Assembly (NCBI RefSeq): GCF_014639235.1
Contig: NZ_BMFU01000013.1
Location: forward strand, 66,020-130,019
DNA length: 64,000 nt
Reading direction: 5' to 3'
DNA from: Paenibacillus silvae
GTDB lineage: Bacteria > Bacillota > Bacilli > Paenibacillales > Paenibacillaceae
The notes beneath the pieces were generated by a model that was given only the letters and a program-made list of their open reading frames with translations, did not search any database and had not been told where the DNA came from. Both the position numbers and the translations under genes were made by a program. The stretch's first letter is position 1. The number at the start of each line of letters is the position of its first letter. This document shows, one piece after another, positions 37,163 to 46,600 of the stretch.

Positions 37163-37990
37163 ATGAAGCAATATTCGAAACATGGCGTGCTCAAAATACT
37201 GCTGGGTCTGTTCGCTGCCTTGGCGATAGGTCTGCTCATCTATTACGCTTCTGACATCATCAAAATCATGTCGTCGATGGACAACTTCAGAGCGTATATT
37301 CATTCCACCGGACACTGGGGACCGGTCATGTTCATCCTGTTCCAGATTCTTCAGATCGTCGTTGCACCGATTCCAGGAGAGATTGTACAGATTGCCGGGG
37401 GATATATCTACGGTTCCGCACTTGGCTCCTTCTATACAACCGTCGGTCTGATCCTGGGTTCAGCCATCGCCTTCTATTTCACCCGGTTCATCGGCCGTGA
37501 TTTCGTATCCCGCCTGCTTCAGAAACAGAATATGAAATGGATCTCGTTTATGCAGGACGAGCGCAAGTTTACTGCCTTTTTGTTTATCTTTTTTGTGGTT
37601 CCGGGGTTACCCAAGGATATGCTGGTATTTGTAGCCGCGCTGACCTCCATTAGCTCCTTGCGTTTCTTCATCATACTGCTGGTGGCGAGACTGCCATGGA
37701 TTATCGCATCAGCTGCGTTAGGCTCGACCATTCAAACACAGCAGTACACTATTGCGATCATCATATCCGTTATTGCTGTTATCGGTTTTGTACTCGGCTA
37801 TATCTACAAAGACAAGCTAGTGAACCTGTTCTCCAAAGCGGAGCAGGCGAATGAGACTCCAAAGCTGGATAAGACTATTCACACATTTGAGATAAAAGAA
37901 ACTAATAAGGTCTTAAACGCTGTCAAAGCCAAAGCCGCTCCTGCCCTGACCAAGCCGCAAGATATGGCCGCCGTCAAAAATAAAGGATAA
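37163..37990 (+). CDS. TVP38/TMEM64 family membrane protein
   Basis: 275 residues with about five to six membrane segments. The SNARE-associated/VTT domain is visible in APIPGEIVQIAGGYIYG, GSAIAFYFTRFIGRDF and FFVVPGLPKDML, the conserved loops of the DedA/TVP38 superfamily. Relatives move lipids across membranes or support membrane homeostasis. The C-terminal 50 residues form an unusual charged Lys/Ala tail on the cytoplasmic side. RBS GGGAG precedes the ATG. It is divergent from the two-component genes. Confidence 0.85.
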   Translation: MKQYSKHGVLKILLGLFAALAIGLLIYYASDIIKIMSSMDNFRAYIHSTGHWGPVMFILFQILQIVVAPIPGEIVQIAGGYIYGSALGSFYTTVGLILGSAIAFYFTRFIGRDFVSRLLQKQNMKWISFMQDERKFTAFLFIFFVVPGLPKDMLVFVAALTSISSLRFFIILLVARLPWIIASAALGSTIQTQQYTIAIIISVIAVIGFVLGYIYKDKLVNLFSKAEQANETPKLDKTIHTFEIKETNKVLNAVKAKAAPALTKPQDMAAVKNKG

Positions 37991-38048
37991 TACGAAGCAG
38001 TGATTCATTATTTCTGTATTATATACAACTTAACTGGAGGATTTATTT

Positions 38049-38603
38049 ATGCACCCCATTGAAACCAATCGATTGATCCTGCGCAATTTCACCGCCACGG
38101 ATGCTGCCGGACTACTGGAGTATACAGCTAACCCACGCGTGAATTGTTTTATGGATCATCAGATGACAACACTTGAGCAAGCCGTAGTTGAAGTCGAGAA
38201 ACGCAGCAATGACGATTCCCATATCGCGGTCTGCCTGAAAGACAGCAATGAACTGATTGGTGAGCTGTTCGGCATGAAGGAAGAGAAGGATTCGGATACG
38301 TACAGTATTGGCTGGAATTTCAACGGAAGATATGAAGGAAAAGGTTATGCCAGCGAGAGCGCGGGTGCATTCATCGAACATCTCTTCACGGAGCAGGGCA
38401 TACGCAGACTGTACGCCTATGTGGAGGACGATAACTTCCGTTCCCAGAAGCTGTGTGAGAAGCTGGGCATGCGCCGGGAAGGTCTGTTTCTGGAGTTCAT
38501 TTCGTTTGTCAAAAACGAGGATGGCACCCCGAAATACGAGAACACCTACCAATATGCTTTATTAAAAAAAGAATGGCTTACGCAGCAGGAAGCTCGGAAG
38601 TAA
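38049..38603 (+). CDS. GNAT acetyltransferase, RimJ/RimL type
   Basis: 184 residues beginning ETNRLILRNFTATD, the usual RimJ/RimL start, with an acetyl-CoA loop GRYEGKGYASESA around residue 98 and YVEDDNFRSQKLCEKLGMRREG near 130. It probably acetylates a protein N terminus or a small amine; the substrate is unknown. TGGAGG lies just upstream of the ATG. Confidence 0.88.
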   Translation: MHPIETNRLILRNFTATDAAGLLEYTANPRVNCFMDHQMTTLEQAVVEVEKRSNDDSHIAVCLKDSNELIGELFGMKEEKDSDTYSIGWNFNGRYEGKGYASESAGAFIEHLFTEQGIRRLYAYVEDDNFRSQKLCEKLGMRREGLFLEFISFVKNEDGTPKYENTYQYALLKKEWLTQQEARK

Positions 38604-38681
38604 CCGAAGTAAACCAGCTAACGCAGCCATGGGCCCTATATGCATATGCTGCATGATGCACCGAAACGGCTCACCATAAAT

Positions 38682-38725
38682 ATGGCGGCTTCTCCCCGGA
38701 TGTATTCCGAAGGATAAGCCGCCAT
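38682..38725. terminator. Hairpin between convergent genes
   Basis: Perfect 10-bp arms ATGGCGGCTT / AAGCCGCCAT with a 24-nt loop, located between the convergent acetyltransferase and MetE-like genes; followed on the plus strand by TGTTGCTTTTA. Likely bidirectional terminator. Confidence 0.6.
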
Positions 38726-38779
38726 TGTTGCTTTTATAGATGTATAGAAAGGTGGTGCAAGACACAGAATCTGTTCAGC

Positions 38780-39946
38780 TTAGATCGCATTTCCCCAGTA
38801 TTGCTTTGCAATCTGCTGACCCTGATGAATTTTTGCCCACTGCTGCGCTTCACTCAGCTCATTCCCGCCGTCACAGGAGGCAAAGCCGCACTGGTGAGAG
38901 AGCAAAAGTCTGTCCTTGTCGATAATTTTGGATGCCTCATCCAGCAAACGGACAACGCGCTCCTCATCGTCAAGTGTACTTGTCTTGGAGGACAGCAGGC
39001 CGAGAACAATCTCCGTATCCGGTCGATCCTTGAACACTTCCAGCGCTTCGATGGAACCTGCACGATCATCATCCCACTCCAGGAAGAAGCGGTCATACTT
39101 CAGCTGTTTCAGGAACAGATTCGCAATCTTCGCATATGATCCACCGCCCATGTTGCGGGAATCATAATTGCCGCGGCAGTTATGTGTCCACATTTTCAGA
39201 CCCAGGCTGTGACCGTAGTCAATAATCATGTTGTTAATGTCAATAAACTCTGTAGCGAGCCCTTGTACTTCCTCCTGATTAATATGCTCCCCGGTGAACG
39301 GCGAGTTCGGATTGTCGTCGGCAAACAGCTCCCACAGGCAGTCGTCCATCTGCAGAATCGTACCGCCCGCAGCTGCAAATTCCTGCACAAATTCCTTATA
39401 CGCGCTGACCAGACCTGCTTTGAGCTCCTGTGTATTCTGGTACACCGCATCCTTGCCTCCGATGTTATCCGACCAGGATAATTCTCCGAAAATATGCGAT
39501 GGTGAAGGAATGCAGAGCTTGGTCTGCTGGTCGCCGGCTTTCTCCTGCAGCTGTTTGAACAATTGAATAAAATGATGATTTTTCCCGCTCAACTGGCCCG
39601 TAATGCGCAGTCCGATATCCTTGCGAGTTTCATATTTTGAAGTGCCGTCCACATCTCTGAAAAAGTAACCATGATCCGCGATATAACGCTCCACCCCATC
39701 AAAACCCCAGACAAAGTCGAGATGCCACATCGATTTGGAGAATTCGCCATCCGTAATGACGGTCAGCTTGTTCTCAATCTCTTTCTGTACAACCTGATCA
39801 ATGGCTTTGCTCTCACATTGCTGGTACCCTTCAAAGTTTGCATAGAATGGATACTGGATGTCATCCCGATGCTCAATCTGTGTTTTATATGTCAACAGCT
39901 CTTCTGGCCGCAATAAACTTCCTACAATCTGAAACTTGTCTGTCAT
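38780..39946 (-). CDS. MetE C-terminal-like methyltransferase (YxjG/YxjH type)
   Basis: 388 residues matching the stand-alone catalytic half of cobalamin-independent methionine synthase. Motifs: VGSLLRPEEL at the N terminus, TDGEFSKSMWHLDF near 90, QMDDCLWELF near 200, zinc ligands in THNCRGN near 255 and in CGFAS near 362. Short single-domain relatives such as YxjG/YxjH of B. subtilis transfer methyl groups to homocysteine-type thiols from a donor that is not well defined. No S-box or T-box leader is visible upstream. It is a single-gene unit. Confidence 0.85.
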   Translation of the reverse strand: MTDKFQIVGSLLRPEELLTYKTQIEHRDDIQYPFYANFEGYQQCESKAIDQVVQKEIENKLTVITDGEFSKSMWHLDFVWGFDGVERYIADHGYFFRDVDGTSKYETRKDIGLRITGQLSGKNHHFIQLFKQLQEKAGDQQTKLCIPSPSHIFGELSWSDNIGGKDAVYQNTQELKAGLVSAYKEFVQEFAAAGGTILQMDDCLWELFADDNPNSPFTGEHINQEEVQGLATEFIDINNMIIDYGHSLGLKMWTHNCRGNYDSRNMGGGSYAKIANLFLKQLKYDRFFLEWDDDRAGSIEALEVFKDRPDTEIVLGLLSSKTSTLDDEERVVRLLDEASKIIDKDRLLLSHQCGFASCDGGNELSEAQQWAKIHQGQQIAKQYWGNAI

Positions 39947-40044
39947 AAAAATAACCCCCTCGTTTGTATATGTTCATCATATCATGCAGAGCGGGGTTAG
40001 AAGAGATACCAAAAAAGTATGACTGGTTATAGCTTTAGGCTATA

Positions 40045-41250
40045 TCAATATGCTTCCATTACTACCGTTTCACAGCTGTTAAATAACGAGAATCGCTTGA
40101 AGCAATCGTTCACTCGTGCTTCAAGCTGCTTGGTTAATTGCACATCTTTCTCGTACCAGACATGTTTCACAACAAGCTTGCTGGCTTTACGCTCCACAAC
40201 AATCTCGGCCCTACCGATAAAGCGATCCCCATACAATAAAGGCAGCACGTAATAACCAAATTTTCGTTTGAGTGCGGGCGTGTAGATCTCCCATTTATAA
40301 TCATAGTCAAACAATGCATTTATGAGTTTTCTGTCCCACATTAGATTATCCAGCGGAGCAATCAGCTCGCAGCGCATAGGGAATTCCTGATTTTGCAGTA
40401 TCGTGTCGATCCAGGTTATGTCTTCCGCCCTGCAATATAAGGTCTCCTTCATCTGCTCTACCTTGACCTCGATAATCCGTTCTTCCTGCAATAGTTCATG
40501 GAACACGTTGTTGCGCTGCTCCGATTTTAGTCCCCATATATGAAGCCAGGCATCCGATGCACGATTCCACAGCAGGCCTACAGCACCAATTCGGCGCAAC
40601 ACCCTCCACTTGTGATGCTGCAATTCGTTCAACAGCGGTTCAGGGGCATGCAGCAGATCAGACTGTATATGTTTCTCGGCCACATCATAATACTTGCGTG
40701 TTCCCTTTTTATGATGTATAACCAGCTCGCCTGTCGAGTACATCTGCTCCAGCACGGCTCGTGATATGTTGTTTCCACTACTCCAGTGGATGGCTGAGCT
40801 CCAGGTAAAATCTCCATTCAGCTGTAAAACATTCAAATCATTCGAGCTTACAGGACCTTGATGCTGTATATAATTCCTTACTTGTGTAGTTAGTGCCTCC
40901 ATCTCGGGATACTTCATGGCATGCTGCCTGGCAGCTTGTCTGTATCGTTCGAAAAAAGGCCAGTCCTCCACGGGCATGATCGCCAGATTTTTGTCAGGAT
41001 AATCAACCAGCAATCGATCCTGATACAACAACTCGTCGAGCATGCTTTTGCTAAACCCACTGATTCGTGACTGGAGCACCAGTTCGGCGTTTTTCCCACA
41101 GACATCGATCGGATCATATTGAATGCAGCCAACTTGCCGCACAAAGTCCATAATGCCTGCCTTTCCGATAAACCGATGTTCCCCCAACAACCCATGCTTC
41201 AACAGCAAAAACTGCCTTGCCTGCCGTTTGGTTAATCGTACCATGAACAT
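40045..41250 (-). CDS. YcaQ/AlkX-type winged-helix DNA glycosylase
   Basis: About 401 residues of the HTH_42 family. The N-terminal part has three winged-helix units, with the conserved QxD motif in GCIQYDPIDV near 45 and VDYPDKNLAIMPVEDWPFF; the C-terminal part has LIAPLDNLMWDR and the DYDYKWEIYTP/KRKFGYYVLPLLYGDRFIGR block typical of the family. E. coli YcaQ unhooks DNA interstrand crosslinks and nitrogen-mustard adducts; a DNA repair role is inferred. The ATG at 41250 has AAGGAG 5 nt upstream; a GTG at 41256 is an alternative. Confidence 0.85.
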   Translation of the reverse strand: MFMVRLTKRQARQFLLLKHGLLGEHRFIGKAGIMDFVRQVGCIQYDPIDVCGKNAELVLQSRISGFSKSMLDELLYQDRLLVDYPDKNLAIMPVEDWPFFERYRQAARQHAMKYPEMEALTTQVRNYIQHQGPVSSNDLNVLQLNGDFTWSSAIHWSSGNNISRAVLEQMYSTGELVIHHKKGTRKYYDVAEKHIQSDLLHAPEPLLNELQHHKWRVLRRIGAVGLLWNRASDAWLHIWGLKSEQRNNVFHELLQEERIIEVKVEQMKETLYCRAEDITWIDTILQNQEFPMRCELIAPLDNLMWDRKLINALFDYDYKWEIYTPALKRKFGYYVLPLLYGDRFIGRAEIVVERKASKLVVKHVWYEKDVQLTKQLEARVNDCFKRFSLFNSCETVVMEAY

Positions 41251-41462
41251 GTTCACTCCTTAACAAGTTCAACCCCATTAATCTACGGATATGTATTAAA
41301 CACAAAAAACAAAACGTATGTTCTTATTATATTGTAACATGAATCTTGCCTTAATTGCCATTATCGTGCACCTAAGGAAATATGTATTATGGTATACTTG
41401 CATAGCAATGGAAAGGCTGATATGGGCTGTCGGCTAATCTCCCGGAAGGGAGGTGATGCCTT

Positions 41463-41543
41463 GTGACAGTATTTGAAGCGATGATGCTGATGCTAACCTT
41501 TGATTTGCTAGTTGCAGCGCTGCTGTCCGATAAACACAAGTAG
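41463..41543 (+). CDS. Tiny holin-like toxin (Hol_Tox type), 26 aa
   Basis: A 26-codon gene starting GTG with a very strong ribosome site GGGAGGTGA ending 6-9 nt upstream. The peptide begins MTVFEAMMLMLTF (GTG read as Met), has one hydrophobic helix (about 7-21) and a basic tail DKHK, the pattern of putative holin-like type I toxins of Firmicutes. The stop codon lies inside the first arm of a 12-bp perfect hairpin (41537-41548 / 41566-41577), also typical of these loci, where an antisense RNA overlaps the 3' end. A possible extended -10 TGGTATACT lies at 41391-41398. The antisense RNA promoter could not be identified with certainty. Confidence 0.72.
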   Translation: MTVFEAMMLMLTFDLLVAALLSDKHK

Positions 41544-41577
41544 ACCGCCCACCCACGCAAAGGTTGCGGTCTACTTG
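41537..41577. terminator. Toxin 3' hairpin, probably bidirectional
   Basis: Perfect 12-bp arms CAAGTAGACCGC / GCGGTCTACTTG with a 17-nt loop containing GCAAAGG. It starts within the last codons of the toxin gene. It may terminate both the toxin mRNA and a converging transcript. Confidence 0.75.
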
Positions 41578-41619
41578 GTCGTGTATCCTCTTGTTAGCAT
41601 AACATGAGCAATTCAAATT

Positions 41620-42189
41620 TCACACCGTTCTGCGGCGTAGTTCATAAAAATACTGCACAGCAGAATGCTTCATTTTAATCGACTCCGACATGTTCAGAAT
41701 ACGCTTTTTGCCCACTCGCCTGTCAATCAGCGCCAAAATATTGAGCAGAATATCATTACTCTCCAGATTGTCCTCAATTGAAGTCCCTAGAAACGTAGTT
41801 GCTGTTGTAGTAAAGTTAGATTTGCTTAACGCCGTTTGAGCTGCTAAAAGCTCTTTGGCATGAGATGTGCTTTTTCGGCCTCGCACCATAATCTCAAGCC
41901 GCTCCTCAGGCACAGCCCCTTTGGTTTCCTTGCGAATTGCTTCAATCTCTTCAGGACTAACAGCAATGACAATGTTCGGATCGTTTTTGATCTCCTGATC
42001 GGTCTGGTACCAACGGATAGGTGTTGTCGTATCCGCCATATTAAGGATGTTCTTCTGATCTACAGTCAGGTAACAGCTCCCTGATTTATCCGGTGAAAAG
42101 CGATAGCTGGTCGCCCGGTACGCTACCGTTCCAGCCAGTGCGGGACTAAGAAAACTGTCTAATTGTTGTTTTAATTTACTCCAGGACAT
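41620..42189 (-). CDS. SF0329 family protein
   Basis: 189 residues, soluble. The N terminus MSWSKLKQQLDSFLSPAL, the central RWYQTDQEIKNDPNI and the C-terminal ALIDRRVGKKRILNM segment fit the SF0329-type family of conserved uncharacterised bacterial proteins. No catalytic motif was identified. A hairpin terminator separates it from the dihydrouridine synthase gene upstream, so it is its own unit. Confidence 0.75.
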   Translation of the reverse strand: MSWSKLKQQLDSFLSPALAGTVAYRATSYRFSPDKSGSCYLTVDQKNILNMADTTTPIRWYQTDQEIKNDPNIVIAVSPEEIEAIRKETKGAVPEERLEIMVRGRKSTSHAKELLAAQTALSKSNFTTTATTFLGTSIEDNLESNDILLNILALIDRRVGKKRILNMSESIKMKHSAVQYFYELRRRTV

Positions 42190-42239
42190 CTAATTCACCT
42201 GCTTTTTCTATTTTTCGTTCGAACGATCAAGGCCCCTCT

Positions 42240-42271
42240 TAAAAGAAAAACATAGCCGCGCAGGCTATGTC
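42240..42271 (-). terminator. Intrinsic terminator of the dus gene
   Basis: Arms ACATAGCC / GGCTATGT with a 5-nt loop; on the minus strand it is followed by TTTTTCTTTT. It lies 45 nt after the stop of the dihydrouridine synthase gene. Confidence 0.85.
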
Positions 42272-42315
42272 TCTCTAACCTAAATCATCATTCTTCTGAA
42301 TTTCCGGTAACTAAG

Positions 42316-43311
42316 TCAGTCTAATTGCTTACATGCCTCATCTGAATTATGGTTTTTGTCAAACTCATCCAGCAATTCACGTACTCTGGCGGTTGTTTTG
42401 GCGTTCATCAAGTTACCTCTCAGCTCACTCGCACCGCGGAAGCCACGAACGTAAATTTTGAAAAAACGTGCCAACGGACTAAACGAACGCGGTTCGAGTT
42501 CCGAGTATTGATCATGCAGGTCCAGATGAAGCCGCAGCAGATGAAGAAACTCCTCTGTGGTGTGCTCGCGCGGCTCCTTCTCAAACGCAAACGGATTCTG
42601 GAAAATGCCCCGCCCAATCATAATACCGTCCACGCCGTATTGTTCCGCCAGTTTCAGACCAGTCTCACGGTCAAGGATATCCCCGTTAATGGTTAGCAGT
42701 GTATTCGGTGCGATCTCGTCCCGCAGCTTTTTGATCTCGGGAATCAGCTCCCAGTGCGCGTCCACCTTGCTCATTTCCTCTCTTGTCCGCAGGTGAATGG
42801 ACAGATTCACGATGTCCTGCTGCAAAATATGAGTTAACCAGTCGCGCCATTCATCGACCTCGGTGAAACCAAGCCTCGTTTTGACGCTAACGGGCAGCCC
42901 TCCGGCTTTTGCCGCCTGAATAATCTCCGCCGCAAGCGCTGGTCGGCAGATCAGACCGCTCCCTTTGCCATTCTCTGCTACATTCGCCACAGGGCAGCCC
43001 ATATTAATGTCAATGCCCTTGAAGCCTTCCTTTGCCATACCGATGCTCATCTCGCGGAAAAACTCCGGCTTGTCTCCCCAGATATGAGCCACAATCGGCT
43101 GTTCATCTGCGGTAAAGGTCAACCGCCCGCGCACACTTTTGTTCCCCTCGGGATGACAATAACTTTCCGTATTCGCAAACTCGGTAAAAAACACATCCGG
43201 TCTGCCCGCCTCACTGACCACATGACGGAATACAACATCCGTCACGTCCTCCATCGGCGCGAGTATAAAAAATGGTCGTGGCAATTCACGCCAAAAATTG
43301 TCTTTCGTCAT
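42316..43311 (-). CDS. tRNA-dihydrouridine synthase
   Basis: About 331 residues of the Dus family TIM barrel. LAPMEDVTD (FMN-binding start), the catalytic Cys in INMGCPVANV near residue 95, VSVKTRLGF, SIHLRTREEM and GDI...GIMIGRGIFQNP are all present. The enzyme reduces uridines in the tRNA D-loop with NADPH and FMN. ATG 43311 (MTKDNFWREL) is chosen because AGAGG lies 8 nt upstream; the frame is open to 43422 but the extra part is not family-like. Single-gene unit with its own terminator. Confidence 0.92.
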   Translation of the reverse strand: MTKDNFWRELPRPFFILAPMEDVTDVVFRHVVSEAGRPDVFFTEFANTESYCHPEGNKSVRGRLTFTADEQPIVAHIWGDKPEFFREMSIGMAKEGFKGIDINMGCPVANVAENGKGSGLICRPALAAEIIQAAKAGGLPVSVKTRLGFTEVDEWRDWLTHILQQDIVNLSIHLRTREEMSKVDAHWELIPEIKKLRDEIAPNTLLTINGDILDRETGLKLAEQYGVDGIMIGRGIFQNPFAFEKEPREHTTEEFLHLLRLHLDLHDQYSELEPRSFSPLARFFKIYVRGFRGASELRGNLMNAKTTARVRELLDEFDKNHNSDEACKQLD

Positions 43312-43476
43312 ATCCAAAACCTCTCTATGCATACTAGGAAAATCTCTTATCCCGAAATGGTTCATCATCTGTAGAACGATTATATCACACCCTGAGAGAA
43401 GCATACTTCTCTTGTAACACAAAATTCGAGTTGCATTTTTTCCATTTTATAAAACTTAAACCAATGTATATGTCCT

Positions 43477-43499
43477 CGGTTCTATAATCATTAGAACCG
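43477..43499. repeat. Perfect inverted repeat upstream of dus
   Basis: 8-bp arms CGGTTCTA / TAGAACCG around a 7-bp A/T-rich centre. No U-run directly follows on either strand. It could be a regulator site or part of the adjacent terminator region. Confidence 0.45.
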
Positions 43500-43544
43500 C
43501 AAAAGAGCAGAACAAGGGATCATTATTCCTCGTTCCGCTCTTCA
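43499..43544 (-). terminator. Terminator of the SLH surface-protein gene
   Basis: On the minus strand AGAGCGGAACGAGG pairs with CCTTGTTCTGCTCT (G-U at two positions) and is followed by TTTTGC. It lies about 57 nt after the stop codon at 43601. Confidence 0.8.
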
Positions 43545-43600
43545 AGTTTTCATGCGGTACAGCTTTTATATTACGCATCCAAAATTTGAATCATCTCCAC

Positions 43601-46600
43601 TTAGATTAGATTCGACTTCTGTAACAATCTTTGCATAATTATTGCAATCTCCGCACGTGTAATCTTACCCTCAGGTACAAGTAAAGACTGGCCGCGCCCC
43701 TGCACAAGACCGAACTTCACGCTATCTACAGCACTGCTACGTGCCCAGGAGGATAAGGTATTCTCGTCCTGGAACGACTGGAGTACTGCATCAACGGTTT
43801 CTGAGCCCGGGCTGTCTTTCAACCCAGTAATCGTCATCGCTTTCGCCAAAATGACCATTGCCTGTTCTCTTGTAATCGTTTCGTCAGGATGAAAGGAGCC
43901 ATCCTTAAAGCCATTGATCAAACCATAAGCATGTGCTGTACGAATAGCACCATTGTACCAATCGGTGGTTTGAACATCCGAAAATGGCGTTTCTCCATCC
44001 TCCGGTCGCAGTCCCAGACCACGAACAACGATTGCTGCGAACTCTGCACGGGTTACAGCTCGATCAGGATTGAAGTTGCCGTTGCCGACACCTTCAACAA
44101 TCATGCGAGAGCCCATGTCGTTCACAGCATCTTTGCCCCAATGATTCGTTACATCACCAAATTGCAGCGGATGCCATACTACCGCATATGTGCTGTTGGT
44201 CAGGCTGTTAATTTGAGCCTCGTATCTTCCATTGTTTTGACGCACTTTGGTCGGAACATGGCGAACTGATCCGTCTGGCTCCACGACAACGCCCGTTGTA
44301 ATTTTATTCGGATCTACGTCATCCGGAATAGCTATCGTTCTCTCGACATAGGTATCAAAATTTTTGACTTCAACTGACTTTCCTCCATAAACAGCACTAA
44401 CCTTAAAGTTAAGCGGCTGAGCCACCAGTGTTAAATCATTCTGAGCTGCTACGCGCCCTACCATGTCCGATTGGACAGGGGTCGGAGCTGCGATCTCAAT
44501 CTGTACCTTGATTCCCTGCAAATCAGTAGACCCTCCAACTTGTCTGGCCATCTCCCCGATGCGGATCTGTCCTGCAGGAACCGTATACGAAGCTTGATCC
44601 GTTTGAAATTCCAGTACAGCTTGATAGTCTTCCATCGTTCTAATCATTTCTCCAGTAAGCTCACCAACGAATACGTCAAATGTCTGACGAATTGGAATGG
44701 TAACCACAGCGTGTTGTCCTTCAGCGGCCAATCTATCATTCAGCTTCTGCTGATCCACCACAATCGTCAATGCGGATTGTTGATTGCGTCGGGATGTTAT
44801 CGCTTGTCCGGCATTCTCCACCTTCCCATTAACCAGAATATCGACACTTGTCGTTGCTGTTGTTAGCGTTGATGCGGCAGGCGTCACTGGTGTGGTCGAT
44901 GGAGCCTGTGTGACAGGCGGATTGGTTGGCGGAGTAGAGGCTGCTGCAGGCACAACTGCATTGGAGATAGCCGAGTCTGTGCTTTTGCCTGCACCGTTAA
45001 TGGCTTTCACCGTAAATGTGTAGCTTGTTCCGTTACTCAATCCTGTTACTGTAATTGGGCTAGCGCTGCCTTTAACGATTGTATTGCCAGGCGATACGGT
45101 CACCTCATATCCTGTAATTGGACTTCCGCCATCACGTGCTGGTGCCGTAAATCTAACGGTGGCTTGTCCATTACCCGGGGTCGCATTCACATCTGTTGGC
45201 ACCCCTGGCAAACTGGAAGGTGTAGCGCTGACCTTATTGGAGGCTTCGCTAAGTCCTCCCTTGTTCTCCGCTTTTACAACAAAGTAATAAGTCTTGCCGT
45301 TAACCAAATCAGGAATGGTGTACGGTGAAGATGCATCATCTGAGATTTCAACCTTACGGTCAGGTTCATCATCTGTGATCATATAAATCCGGTACTTTAC
45401 GTCAGGTTTCGTTTCCCATTTTAAAGTCACTCGACCATCTCCAGCTTCAGCTGTTAGATCACGAGGATTGGCTGGCGCATTAGGCAAATTCACCGCCTGT
45501 GTTACTTTGAAAGTAATCGGCAGCATGTGATCTGCCTCTAAGTTAACCGTAGCTGTATAGGTTCCCGCTGGTAGCCCGTCTTTAGCACGTAAGGTGAAGT
45601 GGGTCTGTTCTCCAGCGGCCAATTCAGTATCCGGCTGTGTAATCACAAAGGCATCCGAATCATCCCCGCCAAGAGATGCAGATAAATGAACCAGATTCCC
45701 GGTACCTGTATGCTGAACGAGAACGGTGTTCGTCTCCTGAGTACCAGATTCGTACCCGAGCAAAAGTGATTCCAATGTACGATCTTCAATCGGAGCAACG
45801 GTGTACGTTGGAGCTGTTGTTACCGTAAGAACCATGCTCCCTTTTTTGCTGATATCTACTGTAGAGGTAGCAAAAATGGTATATTCCCCTGGTTCAGCAT
45901 CAGCTTCCACCGTAACATAACCTGTATCGCTCACCTTCACTTTATTCGTTGTATCATTACTGCTCCACGTCACCGTCACATCGGCTCCGCCTACGGTGTC
46001 TACCGTTGCCGTCAGTTGTCTGCTCTCTCCCTGCATCAGGCTATCCGTAGCCGGGTTAACGATGACGCTATTCACAGCCGGTGCATACGTTACCTTAATG
46101 ATTGCCGTTGCAACCTTGGTCAAATCGTACATTGAAGTCGCTGTAATCACATAGTCCCCTGGCACAGCGTCGGAAGCGACGCTAACATTCCCTGTACTGC
46201 TCACCGTTACTTTGTTGCTGGAATCGTTACTTGCCCACATCACAGAAGGATCAGCTCCGCCCACCGCCGTTACCGCGGCGGTAAGCTGTTCGCTACTTCC
46301 CTGCGTGACGTTAGCACTTTCCGGATTGACAGTAATGTGGTGAATGGCCGGCGCATACATCACAGTGAGAGTTGCCCTTCCCGCTTTGCTGCCGTCCGCA
46401 ATGGATGTAGCTGTAATGGTGTAGTCTCCTGGCACAGCATCCGCTGCAATCGTTACCAAGCCTGTATTACTTACCATAACTTTACCGGTTTGGTCGCTAC
46501 TGTTCCACGTTACATCCGTTGAAGCTCCACCAACTGCTTCAACAACTGCCTCTAACTGTAAGCTATCTCCTTGCACAATGCTTGCTGGATCAGGAGTAAC

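Noticed and set aside
39947..40044. S-box or T-box leader for the MetE-like gene
   Set aside because: The upstream region is under 100 bp and shows no conserved riboswitch elements or terminator.
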